A stretch of 64,000 bases of DNA, taken from Streptomyces echinatus. Lineage in GTDB: Bacteria > Actinomycetota > Actinomycetes > Streptomycetales > Streptomycetaceae. The notes under the pieces are model-generated. The model was not told where the DNA came from and ran no database searches. It saw only the letters and a list, made by a program, of their open reading frames with translations. Positions 39,514-49,357 of this stretch are shown here, in pieces. The stretch covers positions 310,001 through 374,000 of the forward strand of contig NZ_JACHJK010000007.1 of assembly GCF_014203595.1 (NCBI RefSeq). The letters are read 5' to 3'. Position numbers and translations under genes: made by a program. Each line of letters begins with the position of its first letter. The first letter of the stretch is position 1.

Positions 39514-40080
39514 TCACCCGTACGTATCGCCGGGCCCGGTGCTCCCCGGAGCCCGCAGGGGGCCGTAGCGGCGGGCCGGGCCGCCGGGGTTGAGCACCTT
39601 GATCATCCGTACGCTGCCGTGCCCGAGATCCTCGTTGAGCCGGGCCACCAGCGCGGGGGCGAGCACGCGCAGCTGCGTCGCCCAGGCCGTCGAGTCGCAC
39701 TGGACGGTCAGCACCCGCTCGTCCTCGTCGTACCGCTGCGGCACGCAGTGCTTGGCCAGGTCCTCGCCGACGATCTCCGGCCAGCGGCCCATCACCCCGC
39801 CCACCGCGGCCGGGGTCTCCCATCCGCGCTCGTTGATCAGCCGGTTGATCGCCGCGCCCAGCGCCAACGGATCGCGTCCGTCGGCGCGCGCGCCGGAGCG
39901 CAGGCCGCCGCCCCGCCGCGCCTGCTTCTTCTGCCGTGCCGCGTCCCCACGCGCGCGTGCCTGTTCCTTCGCCGCGCGCAACGCCACGCGCGCGAGGTCG
40001 ACACCGGAGGGCTCCTGCTCGCTCCGGGCGCGGCCCGAGGCGTTCTTCCGGGCGTTCGGTGCGGGGTCGTCGGTGCTCAT
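39514..40080 (-). CDS. dciA: DciA-like helicase operator (DUF721)
   Basis: The 188-residue product overlaps the stop of recF by four bases (ATGA). The first 75 residues are basic and Ala-rich. The DUF721 domain follows (about 80-160), with [39 protein letters not shown] and [19 protein letters not shown], a KH-like fold. DciA proteins replace DnaC in most bacteria and help load the replicative helicase DnaB at the origin. Coupling to recF and dnaN, next to oriC, fits this role. Confidence 0.9.
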   Translation of the reverse strand: MSTDDPAPNARKNASGRARSEQEPSGVDLARVALRAAKEQARARGDAARQKKQARRGGGLRSGARADGRDPLALGAAINRLINERGWETPAAVGGVMGRWPEIVGEDLAKHCVPQRYDEDERVLTVQCDSTAWATQLRVLAPALVARLNEDLGHGSVRMIKVLNPGGPARRYGPLRAPGSTGPGDTYG

Positions 40081-41234
40081 ACGCGCTCCACCGTCCCGCC
40101 GGCCACCGCGTACCGCGCGCCGGCCAGCACATGCGGTACGTCGTCGTCCACGGCGGCGGTGACCAGCACCTGCTCGCCGGGCGCGACCAGCTCCGCGAGC
40201 CGTTCCCGGCGGCGGGCGTCCAGCTCGGCGAAGACGTCGTCCAGGATCAGCACCGGCTCGTTGCCCTCGGCCCGCAGCAGGTCGTAGGAGGCCAGCCGCA
40301 GGGCGAGGGCGTAGGACCAGGACTCGCCGTGCGAGGCGTATCCCTTGGCGGGCAGCTGGCCGAGGCGGAGCCCCAGGTCGTCCCGGTGGGGGCCGACGAG
40401 GGTGACGCCCCGCTCGATCTCCTGCTTGCGCGCCTCCGTCAGGGCCGCCATGAGCTGGGCGTAGAGGCCCTCGCGCGTGTGGGCCTCACCGGGCGCGGAC
40501 GGCTTGTACTCCAGCACGACCGGGCCGCCGCCGGGAGCCAGCTGCTCGTACGCCTTGTCGGCCAGCGGCTGCAGCGCGGCGATGAGATCCAGCCGCTGGG
40601 CGAGCAGCTCCGCGCCCGCGCGCGCGAGGTGCTGGTCCCACACGTCGAGGGTGGACAGGTCCGCCCCCGGGCTCGAATCCGCCCGCCCGGGAGGTGCCCC
40701 CCTCCGGCCGCCGTGCCGGCGCGCGAGCGCGGCCGACTTCAGCAGGGTGTTGCGCTGCTTGAGCACCCGCTCGTAGTCGGAGCGCACGCCCGCCATCCGC
40801 GGGGAGCGCGCGGTGATCAGCTCGTCCAGGAACCGCCGCCGCTCGCCGGGGTCCCCCTTCACCAGCGCGAGGTCCTCGGGCGCGAACAGCACGGTCCGTA
40901 CGATGCCCAGCACATCGCGCGGTCTGACCTGCGAGGACCGGTTGATGCGGGCACGGTTGGCCCTGCCCGGGTTCAGCTCCAGCTCGATCAGCTGCTGCCG
41001 CTCGCCCTGCCGGACCTGCGCCCGGACGACGGCGCGCTCGGCGCCCATGCGGACCAGGGGGGCGTCGGAGGCGACCCGGTGGCTGCCGAGCGTCGCCAGG
41101 TACCCGACCGCCTCCACGAGATTGGTCTTGCCCTGCCCGTTGGGGCCGACGAAGGCGGTGACGCCCGGGTCGAGCGGAACCTCGGCCCGGGCGTACGAGC
41201 GGAAGTCGGCCAGCGAAAGATGCGTGACGTGCAT
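40077..41234 (-). CDS. recF: Recombination protein RecF
   Basis: The 385-residue product opens [20 protein letters not shown]. It is an SMC-like ATPase with Walker [17 protein letters not shown] at about 30-45, a signature motif near [11 protein letters not shown], and Walker [15 protein letters not shown] near 340. RecF with RecO and RecR loads RecA at gaps behind stalled forks. It ends by overlapping dciA. An Arg/Gly/Pro insert ([20 protein letters not shown]) near 175-195 is typical of high-GC actinomycetes. Confidence 0.96.
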   Translation of the reverse strand: MHVTHLSLADFRSYARAEVPLDPGVTAFVGPNGQGKTNLVEAVGYLATLGSHRVASDAPLVRMGAERAVVRAQVRQGERQQLIELELNPGRANRARINRSSQVRPRDVLGIVRTVLFAPEDLALVKGDPGERRRFLDELITARSPRMAGVRSDYERVLKQRNTLLKSAALARRHGGRRGAPPGRADSSPGADLSTLDVWDQHLARAGAELLAQRLDLIAALQPLADKAYEQLAPGGGPVVLEYKPSAPGEAHTREGLYAQLMAALTEARKQEIERGVTLVGPHRDDLGLRLGQLPAKGYASHGESWSYALALRLASYDLLRAEGNEPVLILDDVFAELDARRRERLAELVAPGEQVLVTAAVDDDVPHVLAGARYAVAGGTVERV

Positions 41235-41280
41235 GGTCGTCCCGCCGACCTCCCTGCTTCTCTCCGGCCCGTCGAAAGGC

Positions 41281-42156
41281 CTACTTCTTCTCTACGGCGT
41301 GGCCGCCGAACTGGTTGCGCAGCGCGGCGATCATCTTCATCTGCGGCGAGTCCTCCTGCCGGGAGGCGAACCGCGCGAACAGCGACGCGGTGATCGCCGG
41401 CAGCGGCACCGCGTTGTCGATCGCGGCCTCCACCGTCCAGCGTCCCTCACCGGAGTCCTGTGCGTAACCGCGCAGGCCGTCCAGGTGCTCGTCCTCGTCG
41501 AGGGCGTTGACCGTGAGGTCCAGCAGCCAGGACCGGATGACCGTGCCCTCCTGCCAGGAGCGGAAGACCTCGCGGACGTTCTCCACGGAGTCGACCTTCT
41601 CCAGCAGCTCCCAGCCCTCGGCGTACGCCTGCATCATCGCGTACTCGATGCCGTTGTGGACCATCTTCGCGAAGTGGCCCGCGCCGACCTTGCCGGCGTG
41701 CACCGAGCCGAAGTCACCCTCCGGCTTCAGCGCGTCGAAGACCGGCTGCACCTTGGCGACGTTCTCGGCGTCGCCGCCGTACATCAGCGCGTACCCGTTC
41801 TCCAGGCCCCAGACGCCACCGGAGACGCCGCAGTCGACGAAGCCTATGCCCTTGGCGGCCAGCTCCTCGGCGTGCCTCTCGTCGTCCGTCCAGCGGGAGT
41901 TGCCGCCGTCCACGACCACGTCACCGGGCTCCAGCAGCTCGGCGAGCCGGTCGATGGTCGACTGCGTGGGCTCGCCGGCCGGGACCATCACCCAGACCAC
42001 ACGCGGGCCGCTGAGCTTGCCCACAAGCTCTTCCAGGCTGTGGACGTCCGCGACGTCCGCGTTGCGGTCGTATCCGATGACGGTGTGGCCCGCGCGGCGG
42101 ATCCGCTCGCGCATGTTGCCGCCCATCTTGCCGAGGCCGACGAGACCGAGCTCCAT
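41281..42156 (-). CDS. gnd: 6-phosphogluconate dehydrogenase, short form
   Basis: The 291-residue product starts at ATG 42156 behind AAGGA. The Rossmann motif [12 protein letters not shown] opens it; next come [12 protein letters not shown] and [20 protein letters not shown], and the catalytic lysine/asparagine pair in [20 protein letters not shown]. It is the short, YqeC-type enzyme of about 300 residues and not the 470-residue E. coli form. It oxidatively decarboxylates 6-phosphogluconate to ribulose 5-phosphate, making NAD(P)H. Its place between dnaN and recF is constant in Streptomyces. Confidence 0.95.
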   Translation of the reverse strand: MELGLVGLGKMGGNMRERIRRAGHTVIGYDRNADVADVHSLEELVGKLSGPRVVWVMVPAGEPTQSTIDRLAELLEPGDVVVDGGNSRWTDDERHAEELAAKGIGFVDCGVSGGVWGLENGYALMYGGDAENVAKVQPVFDALKPEGDFGSVHAGKVGAGHFAKMVHNGIEYAMMQAYAEGWELLEKVDSVENVREVFRSWQEGTVIRSWLLDLTVNALDEDEHLDGLRGYAQDSGEGRWTVEAAIDNAVPLPAITASLFARFASRQEDSPQMKMIAALRNQFGGHAVEKK

Positions 42157-42466
42157 CAGTTGTGTTCCTTAAGGTCGCTGTGTGGCGTGTGAGGCACGAG
42201 ATGCCGGACCGAGCCTAAACCCGTCTCATCACGCACAGTTGTGGGCATACGCGCTCATGCGTAGCCCCTGCGACCTGCGGCTTTCCCCACCTGGCCGACG
42301 AGCGGTCGTGCCGCCGGGCCGGCACGGGCGAACGGCGGCACGAGTGGGCGCCGAACGCACCCCTCGGGGAGACAACCGGCCGGCGCCGGCAGGCGGCCCG
42401 CCCCGCCGGCCACAGCCCCGGGCACCCACAAGGGGCACCCGGAACCGTGCACACTTGTGGAAAACG
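42157..42466. other. Gap between gnd and dnaN
   Basis: It contains a weak terminator for dnaN (42418-42442) and presumably the gnd promoter; TAGGCT on the minus strand near 42220 is a possible -10. No gene is seen. Confidence 0.4.
42418..42442 (-). terminator. Possible terminator of dnaN
   Basis: CCGGGCACCC (42418-42427) pairs with GGGCACCCGG (42433-42442) with two G-T pairs; the loop is short and no T run follows. Confidence 0.4.
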
Positions 42467-43597
42467 TCAGCCGCTGAGACGCACCGGCATGATCAGGTAC
42501 TTGTAGGCGTCGTCGGCCTCGGCGTCCAGCGCCGGCTTGCCGCTGAGCAGCGCCGGCTTCGTGGACGTGGTGAACGACAGCTGCGCCACCGGCGAGTCGA
42601 TCGCGCTCAGACCGTCCAGCAGGAACGTCGGGTTGAAGGCGATCGAGATGTCGTCGCCCTCCAGCTGGGCGTCGACCCTTTCCACAGCCTGTGCGTCGTC
42701 GCTGGAACCGGCCTCCAGGATCAGCACACCCTGCTCGAAGCTCAGCCGCACCGGGGTGTTGCGCTCGGCGACCAGGGCCACACGCTTGACCGCCTCCACG
42801 AACGGCGCGGTCTCGATCACGGCGACGGAGTTGAACTCGGTCGGGAACAGCGTCCGGTACTTCGGCAGGTCGCCCTCGAGCAGGCGGGTGGTCGTGCGCC
42901 GACCGGCCCCCTCGAAGCCGATCAGGCCCTCACCGGCACCGGCACCGGCCAGCGCCAGCGTGACGCTGTCCCCGGCACCCAGCGACTTCGCGGTGTCCAG
43001 CAGCGTCTTGGCGGGGACCAGGGCGACGGCGGAGGCGTCCGGGTTCTCCGGCTTCCACAGGAACTCGCGGACCGCGAAGCGGTAGCGGTCGGTGGAGGCC
43101 AGGGTGACCGTGTCGCCCTCGATCTCGATGCGCACACCGGTGAGCACCGGGAGGGTGTCGTCACGGCCGGCGGCGATGGCGACCTGGGAGACGGCCGCGG
43201 CGAAGACCTCGCCGGGGACGGTGCCGGTCGCGGTCGGCATCTGCGGCAGCGCCGGGTACTCCTCCACAGGCAGGGTGTGGAGTGTGAACCGCGAGGAGCC
43301 ACAGACCACCGTCGCCCGTACACCGTCTGTGGAAATCTCCACCGGCCGGTTGGGGAGGGCGCGGGAGATGTCGGCGAGCAGGCGGCCGGAGACCAGGACC
43401 GTGCCGTCCTCCTCGACCTCGGCCTCGACGCTCACCTTGGCGGAGACCTCGTAGTCGAAGCTCGACAGGCTCAGCTGGCCGTCCTCGGCCTTCAGCAGCA
43501 GGCCGGCGAGGACAGGCGCCGGCGGACGGGCCGGGAGGCTGCGTGCAGCCCACGCCACTGCCTCCGCGAGTACGTCGCGTTCCACCCGGATCTTCAC
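42467..43597 (-). CDS. dnaN: DNA polymerase III beta sliding clamp
   Basis: The 376-residue product starts at GTG 43597 (VKIRVERDVLAEAVAWAARS) behind AGGAGG. It is built of three clamp domains of about 120 residues. Marks include VSGRLLADISRALPNRPVEI in domain 1 and the C-terminal YKYLIMPVRLSG, which forms part of the pocket that binds polymerase and other clamp-binding peptides. The clamp holds polymerase III on DNA. The gene borders oriC on the side of the unwinding element. Confidence 0.97.
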   Translation of the reverse strand: MKIRVERDVLAEAVAWAARSLPARPPAPVLAGLLLKAEDGQLSLSSFDYEVSAKVSVEAEVEEDGTVLVSGRLLADISRALPNRPVEISTDGVRATVVCGSSRFTLHTLPVEEYPALPQMPTATGTVPGEVFAAAVSQVAIAAGRDDTLPVLTGVRIEIEGDTVTLASTDRYRFAVREFLWKPENPDASAVALVPAKTLLDTAKSLGAGDSVTLALAGAGAGEGLIGFEGAGRRTTTRLLEGDLPKYRTLFPTEFNSVAVIETAPFVEAVKRVALVAERNTPVRLSFEQGVLILEAGSSDDAQAVERVDAQLEGDDISIAFNPTFLLDGLSAIDSPVAQLSFTTSTKPALLSGKPALDAEADDAYKYLIMPVRLSG

Positions 43598-43799
43598 CGT
43601 AAGCCGCCTCCTGCTGTTGCTACTGAGTCCTCCGACTCGGTGTCACCGCCCACTGCGACGGGAAGGACACCGGGGACCAGTCTGACGCACCGCACTGACA
43701 GTAGGTGCCCGTCGGGGTCAAGTCGGTCCGGGCGGCAGCCGGACGCGAGACGGCGAGTTGTGCACAGGCCCCGCTTCAAAGCGATTGCCGAACTCTCTC

Positions 43800-44340
43800 T
43801 AGTTGGGAGTAGTAGTAGGGCCTGTGGATACCGTGGATAACCACGTTTGCCCAGCTCAGCGCGGGTTTTTTATCCACTGGGCCTGTGGGTGGAGGCAGTG
43901 GAAAACCGGGCCCGTCTGTGGAGAACAGAAAGTTCTGCACACATCGCCCACAGCCTGAGGGCAGTTCTCCCCAGCTGTGTCCCCAGGAATACCCAGGTTT
44001 CCCACACCCCAACCCGGCAGCTTCCTGTGACGCCTTTCACTCGACGCGGTGAGCGGGTGCGTCGGGTTGCCGAACAGTGGACAGCCATGTGGAGAAGCCG
44101 GGGATCGCTGGGGACAACCGCCCCCAGCCTGTGGGCGGCCGGTGGACAACTTCGTGCACAGGTTGTGGAACCTCGCGTTTTCCACAACCTGTGGAGATCG
44201 TTCGTCCACGATTCCACAGCCCCCTGAGCTGGGCCGTCGGGCTGGAACCAGCTTCCCTGTGGACGCAGTTCGGGACAACTCCACAGTCCCCAGGATGTGG
44301 ACGGAAGAAAGTCACCGAATCTGTGGAGAGTGGCCGTAAC
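43800..44340. other. oriC: oriC, chromosomal replication origin
   Basis: Between divergent-facing dnaN and dnaA lies a 1.2-kb gap free of genes, with about 16 DnaA-box-like sites in 540 bp. Examples are TGTGGATAC (43823), CGTGGATAA (43832), TTATCCACT (43870), TGTGGAGAA (43917, 44088), TGGGGACAA (44109), GGTGGACAA (44141), TGTGGAACC (44164), TTTTCCACA (44178), TGTGGAGAT (44190), TGTGGACGC (44258), TGTGGACGG (44296) and TGTGGAGAG (44322). Streptomyces origins are known for many boxes, mostly of weak consensus, which fits. Boxes occur in both orientations and in two groups either side of 43990. Confidence 0.95.
43809..43840 (-). other. Putative basal unwinding element: DnaA boxes, GC spacer, DnaA-trios
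   Basis: On the minus strand, TTATCCACG (43832-43840) and GTATCCACA (43823-43831) are directly adjacent, then GGCCC (43818-43822), then TAC three times (43809-43817). This is the same order and spacing as in the B. subtilis origin, where DnaA extends from boxes onto TAC/TAT trios to open DNA. A less GC-rich stretch (43780-43808) follows toward dnaN. Confidence 0.75.
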
Positions 44341-44527
44341 CAGGCAAGTAATCGAACACCGGATGGCCGGGGAGGAACGGCGCACAGGGCTGAGCGCGGC
44401 ACCGGGGACGGGCGCGAGGAGCGCCGAAGGGGCTTCGGAGGGGCCTTTGGGGGCCTCCGAGGGGCGCGCCGGAGGGTCGTCGCAGGGGTCGGACGGGCGT
44501 CGGGCGGGCGTCGGGCGGCGCTCGGAC

Positions 44528-44577
44528 AGCCCGGCTCGTGGTCCTCGGACAGAGCCCGGCTCGTGGTCCTCGGGCAG
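44528..44577. repeat. 25-bp tandem duplication
   Basis: AGCCCGGCTCGTGGTCCTCG plus GACAG (44528-44552) is followed at once by a copy (44553-44577) with one change. It lies in the gene-free, GGGCGTCGGGC-rich spacer 44341-44760 between oriC and dnaA, which has no DnaA boxes that I can see. Confidence 0.8.
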
Positions 44578-44760
44578 CCCGTCCGGCGGGCGTCGGGCAG
44601 GTGTCCGGGCGCCCTCTTGAGCATCGGCGGGCGGCGACGGGGGCGCGGTGCCGGTGGGGGCGTGGTGCCGGTGGGCCGGCCGGCGGCGGTGTGGACGGCG
44701 TTCCGGCAGGGCGGGAGGCGGACCCCGGACGGTCCCGCGGATCGGCCCCGGAACGCCGGA

Positions 44761-44793
44761 GGGCGCCCCGGGGATGCGTTCCCCGAGGCGCCC
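44761..44793 (-). terminator. Terminator of dnaA
   Basis: GGGCGCCCCGGGGA (44761-44774) and TCCCCGAGGCGCCC (44780-44793) pair with one mismatch around TGCGT, about 22 bases past the dnaA stop codon. Confidence 0.75.
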
Positions 44794-44815
44794 CGTGCGC
44801 CGGCGTACGGCGCGC

Positions 44816-46792
44816 TCAGCCGTTCTTGATGCGGTTGGTCAGCTCGGTGACCTGGTTGTAGATCGAGCGCCGCTCCGCCATGAGCGCGCGGATCTTGCGG
44901 TCGGCGTGCATGACGGTCGTGTGGTCGCGGCCGCCGAACTGCGCACCGATCTTCGGCAGCGACAGATCCGTCAGCTCACGGCACAGGTACATCGCGATCT
45001 GCCGGGCCGTGACCAGCGCGCGGCCACGGGAGGTGCCGCACAGGTCCTCCACGGTCAGCCCGAAGTAGTCCGCTGTGGCCCCCATGATCGCCGTGGCCGT
45101 GATCTCCGGCGCGCTGTCCTCGCCGCCGGGGATCAGGTCCTTCAGGACGATCTCCGTCAGGCCCAGGTCCACCGGCTGCCGGTTGAGCGAGGCGAAGGCC
45201 GTCACCCGGATCAGCGCGCCCTCCAGCTCCCGGATGTTCCGCGAGATCCGGGAGGCGATGAACTCCAGCACCTCCGGCGGGGCGTTGAGCTGCTCCTGCA
45301 CCGCCTTCTTGCGCAGGATCGCGATGCGCGTCTCCAGCTCGGGCGGCTGGACGTCGGTGATCAGGCCCCACTCGAAACGGTTCCGCAGCCGGTCCTCCAG
45401 CGTGACCAGCTGCTTGGGCGGCCGGTCGCTGGAGAGCACGATCTGCTTGTTGGCGTTGTGGAGCGTGTTGAAGGTGTGGAAGAACTCCTCCTGCGTCGAC
45501 TCCTTGTCCGCGAGGAACTGGATGTCGTCGACGAGCAGGATGTCCATCTCGCGGTAGCGCTTGCGGAAGCTGTCGCCCTTGCCGTCGCGGATGGAGTTGA
45601 TGAACTCGTTGGTGAACTCCTCCGAGCTGACGTACCGCACGCGGGTGCCCGGGTAGAGGCTGCGCGCGTAGTGCCCGATCGCGTGGAGCAGATGCGTCTT
45701 GCCGAGCCCCGACTCCCCGTAGATGAACAGCGGGTTGTACGCCTTCGCCGGCGCTTCGGCGACCGCGACCGCGGCCGCGTGCGCGAACCGGTTGGACGCG
45801 CCGATGACGAACGTGTCGAACAGGTACTTGGGGTTCAGCCGTGCCGTCGGTTCGCCCGGGCCGCTCGCCGGGGCCGGCTGCGCGGCCGACGGAGCGGGGG
45901 CACCCGTCGAGGACGCGTCCGGCCGGCCGGGGCCTCCGCGGTGCGCCGGGGGTTCGGGCAGCTCGCGGCGCACCGGGTCGCGCTGGTCGTACTCGGTACG
46001 GGAGCGGTCGTAGTCGGTCCGGGAACGGTCGTACTCGGAACGCGCGGCGTCGTAGTCCGGGCGGGACGGCTCGTAGTCCGCGCGCGGCGACTCGTACTCG
46101 CCGCGCTGCTGCTCGTACGGCGGCCGCTCCATGGCCTGCGGGCGGTAGTCCTGGGGCGGTGTGCCGTAGGCGTCCGCCCCGGAACCGTAGGCGTCCTGGG
46201 ACGACGGGGAGGCGTACGGGTCCCGCTCCGGGAAGCCGAGCCGGGGCTGCTGCCAGCTGTACTCGTCCTGCCCGGGGCGCGGCCAGGCGCCGGGCTCGGG
46301 GCGCTGGTACTCGGACGGGTAGGCGGGGCGGGCCGTGGGGAGCTGGTCCGACCGGGAGGACGGAGGCTGCTCGGAGCGCGGCTCGGCACCCGGACGCTGG
46401 TCGGCACCGCGGTGACGGCCGTAGCCCTCGTACGGGCCGGAGGGCAGCTCCGGCTCCTCGTAGCGCGGCTTCGGCGACTGCTGCGCGGGGGGCGCCGCGG
46501 GCGCCGGCGGTTCGCCCGCCGAGTCGTCCACGGTGATCGCGATCCGGATGGGCCGGCCGCACTCACGGCTCAGGGTCTCGCTGACGATCGGAGCGAGACG
46601 GCCCTCCAGTACGTTCTTCGCGAATTCGTTCGGCACGGCGAGGAGAGCGGTGTCCGCGACCAGCGCGAGCGGCTGGCAGCGCCGGATCCAGTGCTCGTCC
46701 TTGGTCTCCACACCCTGACCACGGCCCTCCCCGAGTAGCTGCTCCAGTACTCGTGGCCACACTGCGGCAAGATCGGCAGGTACGTCAGCCAC
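44816..46792 (-). CDS. dnaA: Chromosomal replication initiator DnaA
   Basis: The 658-residue product starts at GTG 46792 ([20 protein letters not shown]). Domain I spans about residues 1-95. The linker (domain II, about 96-320) is very long, against about 50 residues in E. coli, and is rich in Pro, Tyr, Arg and Glu with heptad-like repeats (YDRSRTD). Domain III has Walker [14 protein letters not shown] and Walker [13 protein letters not shown]; domain IV has the DNA-binding [12 protein letters not shown]. It binds DnaA boxes, opens oriC and loads the helicase. The promoter at 46894-46923 has DnaA boxes just upstream, indicating autoregulation. Confidence 0.98.
   Translation of the reverse strand: MADVPADLAAVWPRVLEQLLGEGRGQGVETKDEHWIRRCQPLALVADTALLAVPNEFAKNVLEGRLAPIVSETLSRECGRPIRIAITVDDSAGEPPAPAAPPAQQSPKPRYEEPELPSGPYEGYGRHRGADQRPGAEPRSEQPPSSRSDQLPTARPAYPSEYQRPEPGAWPRPGQDEYSWQQPRLGFPERDPYASPSSQDAYGSGADAYGTPPQDYRPQAMERPPYEQQRGEYESPRADYEPSRPDYDAARSEYDRSRTDYDRSRTEYDQRDPVRRELPEPPAHRGGPGRPDASSTGAPAPSAAQPAPASGPGEPTARLNPKYLFDTFVIGASNRFAHAAAVAVAEAPAKAYNPLFIYGESGLGKTHLLHAIGHYARSLYPGTRVRYVSSEEFTNEFINSIRDGKGDSFRKRYREMDILLVDDIQFLADKESTQEEFFHTFNTLHNANKQIVLSSDRPPKQLVTLEDRLRNRFEWGLITDVQPPELETRIAILRKKAVQEQLNAPPEVLEFIASRISRNIRELEGALIRVTAFASLNRQPVDLGLTEIVLKDLIPGGEDSAPEITATAIMGATADYFGLTVEDLCGTSRGRALVTARQIAMYLCRELTDLSLPKIGAQFGGRDHTTVMHADRKIRALMAERRSIYNQVTELTNRIKNG
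45989..46100 (-). repeat. 21-bp repeats coding for Tyr heptads in DnaA linker
   Basis: On the plus strand GTACTCG or GTAGTCC recurs every 21 bases at 45989, 46010, 46031, 46052, 46073 and 46094. They encode heptads of the type Y-[DE]-x-x-R-x-[DE], such as [28 protein letters not shown] and YDRSRTE. Confidence 0.85.
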
Positions 46793-46893
46793 AGGGCACG
46801 CTCTCTCACGGGTCCCACGAACGTGTGGTTCAGGGACGGGTCGGGATGAAAATCAGGTCGGGCGGGGATAAGGGAACGAATCGGAGTCCAGCC

Positions 46894-46948
46894 ACGGTAG
46901 TCAGCGCGGCCGGTACGGTTCAAGTTGTTGTCCCCAGCCTGTGGATAG
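46894..46948 (-). promoter_or_regulatory. dnaA promoter with two DnaA boxes
   Basis: On the minus strand TTGAAC (46918-46923), an 18-base spacer and TACCGT (46894-46899) form a good promoter about 100 bases upstream of the dnaA start. TTGTCCCCA (46928-46936) and TGTGGATAG (46940-46948) sit just upstream and are likely bound by DnaA. DnaA autoregulation through paired boxes is known in Streptomyces. Confidence 0.75.
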
Positions 46949-46969
46949 TGTCTCTCGGTGACCCCCGGT

Positions 46970-46999
46970 TTGACCGGATGGCGTAGCCCCGCGTACCGT
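46970..46999 (+). promoter_or_regulatory. rpmH promoter
   Basis: TTGACC (46970-46975), an 18-base spacer and TACCGT (46994-46999) match the vegetative consensus. The leader to rpmH is about 160 bases. It points away from the dnaA promoter, so the DnaA boxes between them could affect both. Confidence 0.7.
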
Positions 47000-47165
47000 A
47001 ACCAGGTCGAGTTGTCGATGGCTGCTGCCGCCTGCCTCCGATGGGCACAGATCGCGTCAGGTGATCGGGAAGCGGTGCAATCGGGCGTGACGCGAGCTAC
47101 TCGTGGGCGCACGGTGACAGCCAGGACGGCACCCCGCCACTACCGAATCTTTCTGGAGCCCCCGA

Positions 47166-47303
47166 GTGAGCAAGCGCACCTTCCAGCCGAACAACCGTCG
47201 TCGCGCGAAGACCCACGGCTTCCGCCTGCGGATGCGCACCCGCGCCGGCCGCGCGATTCTCGCGAACCGTCGTGCCAAGGGTCGCGCGAGCCTGTCCGCC
47301 TGA
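47166..47303 (+). CDS. rpmH: Ribosomal protein L34
   Basis: This 45-residue protein starts at GTG 47166 behind GGAG. It reads [20 protein letters not shown] and ends GRASLSA, with the universal L34 pattern [12 protein letters not shown] and [15 protein letters not shown]. It binds 23S rRNA in the large ribosomal subunit. It is divergent from dnaA and 21 bases before rnpA, the standard bacterial arrangement. Confidence 0.98.
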   Translation: MSKRTFQPNNRRRAKTHGFRLRMRTRAGRAILANRRAKGRASLSA

Positions 47304-47324
47304 TCCCGATCAGGTCATGACATC

Positions 47325-47696
47325 GTGCTGCCCACCGAGAACCGGCTGAGGCGGCGCGAGGACTTCGCGACCGCGGTTCGACGAGGCCGCCGGGCAGGCC
47401 GCCCGACCCTCGTCGTCCACCTTCGTAGCGGTGCCACGGACCCGCACGCGCCTGGGGAGAGCGCTCCCTCGACGCGTGCGGGTTTCGTCGTGAGCAAGGC
47501 CGTGGGTGGCGCGGTCGTGCGCAACACAGTGAAGCGCAGACTGCGCCATCTGATGCGTGACCGAGTCGCCCTGTTTCCCCCCGGTAGCCTGGTAGTCGTA
47601 CGAGCGCTGCCCGGAGCGGGTGACGCAGACCACGCACAGCTGGCCCGAGACCTGGACGCCGCCCTTCAGCGGCTGCTGGGAGGGGGCGCGCGATGA
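47325..47696 (+). CDS. rnpA: RNase P protein component
   Basis: The 123-residue product starts at GTG 47325 ([20 protein letters not shown]). The signature RNR-like motif reads [20 protein letters not shown]. It helps RNase P RNA bind pre-tRNA leaders and remove them. An insert rich in Pro, Ala and Ser ([14 protein letters not shown]) lies before it. The stop overlaps the ATG of yidD by four bases (ATGA), suggesting coupled translation. Confidence 0.96.
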   Translation: MLPTENRLRRREDFATAVRRGRRAGRPTLVVHLRSGATDPHAPGESAPSTRAGFVVSKAVGGAVVRNTVKRRLRHLMRDRVALFPPGSLVVVRALPGAGDADHAQLARDLDAALQRLLGGGAR

Positions 47697-48058
47697 AGTA
47701 CCCGCTGCTGGCTCTGATCAAGCTGTACCAGTGGACGATCAGTCCGCTGCTGGGGCCGGTGTGCAAGTACTACCCGTCGTGCTCCCACTACGGCTACACG
47801 GCCATCGACCGGCACGGTGCGGTCAAGGGAACGGCACTCACCGCCTGGCGCATCCTCCGGTGCAATCCGTGGTCGCTGGGTGGTGTGGACCATGTTCCGC
47901 CGCGCAAGCGCCCGCGGTGGCACGAAATGCTGCGCAACGCTTGGCGCGCACGCAAGGCGGGGCCCTCCGCCGCCGAACCGGCCACCGAAGCGAAGCTTCA
48001 TCGGGAGTCTCCTTCGGGCCCGGCCGCAGAGACCTCGTCCCATGCCCAAGGAGCATGA
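47693..48058 (+). CDS. yidD: Membrane protein insertion efficiency factor YidD
   Basis: This 121-residue protein has the family core in its first 80 residues: [57 protein letters not shown]. Its cysteines ([14 protein letters not shown]) are conserved in the family. The C-terminal 40 residues are a charged, variable extension. YidD aids YidC in inserting membrane proteins. It overlaps rnpA and precedes yidC by three bases. Confidence 0.95.
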   Translation: MKYPLLALIKLYQWTISPLLGPVCKYYPSCSHYGYTAIDRHGAVKGTALTAWRILRCNPWSLGGVDHVPPRKRPRWHEMLRNAWRARKAGPSAAEPATEAKLHRESPSGPAAETSSHAQGA

Positions 48059-48061
48059 TTA

Positions 48062-49342
48062 GTGGACACGATTGCCAGCCTCTTCAGTTTCATCACCTGG
48101 CCCGTCTCCTGGGTCATCGTCCAGTTCCACACGGTGTACGGGACGATCTTCGGACCTGACACCGGGTGGGCCTGGGGCCTGTCCATCGTGTCTCTGGTGA
48201 TCCTGATCCGCATTTGCCTGGTCCCGCTTTTCGTGAAGCAGATCAAGGCGACTCGCGCGATGCAGACGCTCCAGCCGGAGATGAAGAAGATCCAGGAGCG
48301 CTACAAGAACGACCGGCAGCGTCAGTCCGAAGAGATGATGAAGCTGTACAAGGAGTCGGGTACCAACCCGCTCTCCTCGTGCCTTCCCATCCTGGCGCAG
48401 TCCCCGTTCTTCTTCGCCCTGTACCACGTGCTCAACGGCATCGCGTCCGGCAAGCAGATCGGCGTCATCGACGAGGGCCTGCTCGAGAGCGCGCGGAAGG
48501 CGCACATCTTCGGCGCCCCGCTGGCCGCGAAGTTCTTCAGCAGCGAGGAGCAGGTCACCGCGCTCCACGCCTCGCTCACCGACGTCCGCGTCGTGACCGC
48601 GATCATGATCGTGCTGATGTCGGCGTCGCAGTTCTACACGCAGCGCCAGCTGATGACCAAGAACGTCGACACCACGGTGAAGACGCCGTTCATGCAGCAG
48701 CAGAAGATGCTGATGTACGTCTTCCCGGTCATGTTCGCCGTTTTCGGTGTGAACTTCCCGGTCGGTGTCCTCGTCTACTGGCTGACCACCAACGTGTGGA
48801 CCATGGGCCAGCAGATGTACGTCATCCACAACAACCCGACCCCGGGTTCCAAGGCCCAGGCCTCCTACCTGGAGCGCCTGACCAAGCACGTCACGCAGCA
48901 CGGCAAGGTTCGCCGGCGCAGCGAGAAGGCCATCGTCAAGGCGATCGTCACCAAGGGCCGCGACCGCAACGAGTTCGAGCGCAAGTTCATCAACGCGCTG
49001 AACAAGGCCGGCCTCGCCGCCCAGCCCGACGGCACCGTGTCGAAGAGCGCGGCCCAGGCCGCGGCGCAGACCGAGGAAGGCGCCGAGGTCGGCACCACCA
49101 CGGCCACGGCCACCGGTCCCCGGCGCCAGCAGCCCAAGCGCCAGAGCAAGTCCCAGCGTCAGACCGCCGCCCCCCGGCAGGTGGGTGACTCTCCCTCGCT
49201 GGAGAAGTCCGACACGCCGCAGGACGCCAAGCCCGAGGCTGCCCAGCAGTCCCAGAAGCCCGGCTCCGGCACCCGCAGCAAGGCCCAGTCCGGGCAGCGC
49301 AAGGGTGGCCCGCAGCGGCCCAAGTCCCCGTCCAAGAAGTAA
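48062..49342 (+). CDS. yidC: Membrane protein insertase YidC
   Basis: The 426-residue product starts at GTG 48062, with AAGGAG inside the end of yidD. It is a YidC/Oxa1 protein with about five membrane segments; key parts are [20 protein letters not shown] with the conserved Arg in the first core helix, [19 protein letters not shown], and [20 protein letters not shown]. No large E. coli-type periplasmic domain is present. The C-terminal 110 residues are a Lys/Arg/Gln/Ser-rich tail, as expected of forms that bind ribosomes. It inserts membrane proteins with or without SecYEG. Confidence 0.96.
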   Translation: MDTIASLFSFITWPVSWVIVQFHTVYGTIFGPDTGWAWGLSIVSLVILIRICLVPLFVKQIKATRAMQTLQPEMKKIQERYKNDRQRQSEEMMKLYKESGTNPLSSCLPILAQSPFFFALYHVLNGIASGKQIGVIDEGLLESARKAHIFGAPLAAKFFSSEEQVTALHASLTDVRVVTAIMIVLMSASQFYTQRQLMTKNVDTTVKTPFMQQQKMLMYVFPVMFAVFGVNFPVGVLVYWLTTNVWTMGQQMYVIHNNPTPGSKAQASYLERLTKHVTQHGKVRRRSEKAIVKAIVTKGRDRNEFERKFINALNKAGLAAQPDGTVSKSAAQAAAQTEEGAEVGTTTATATGPRRQQPKRQSKSQRQTAAPRQVGDSPSLEKSDTPQDAKPEAAQQSQKPGSGTRSKAQSGQRKGGPQRPKSPSKK

Positions 49343-49357
49343 GAAGGAGCCCAGCCC

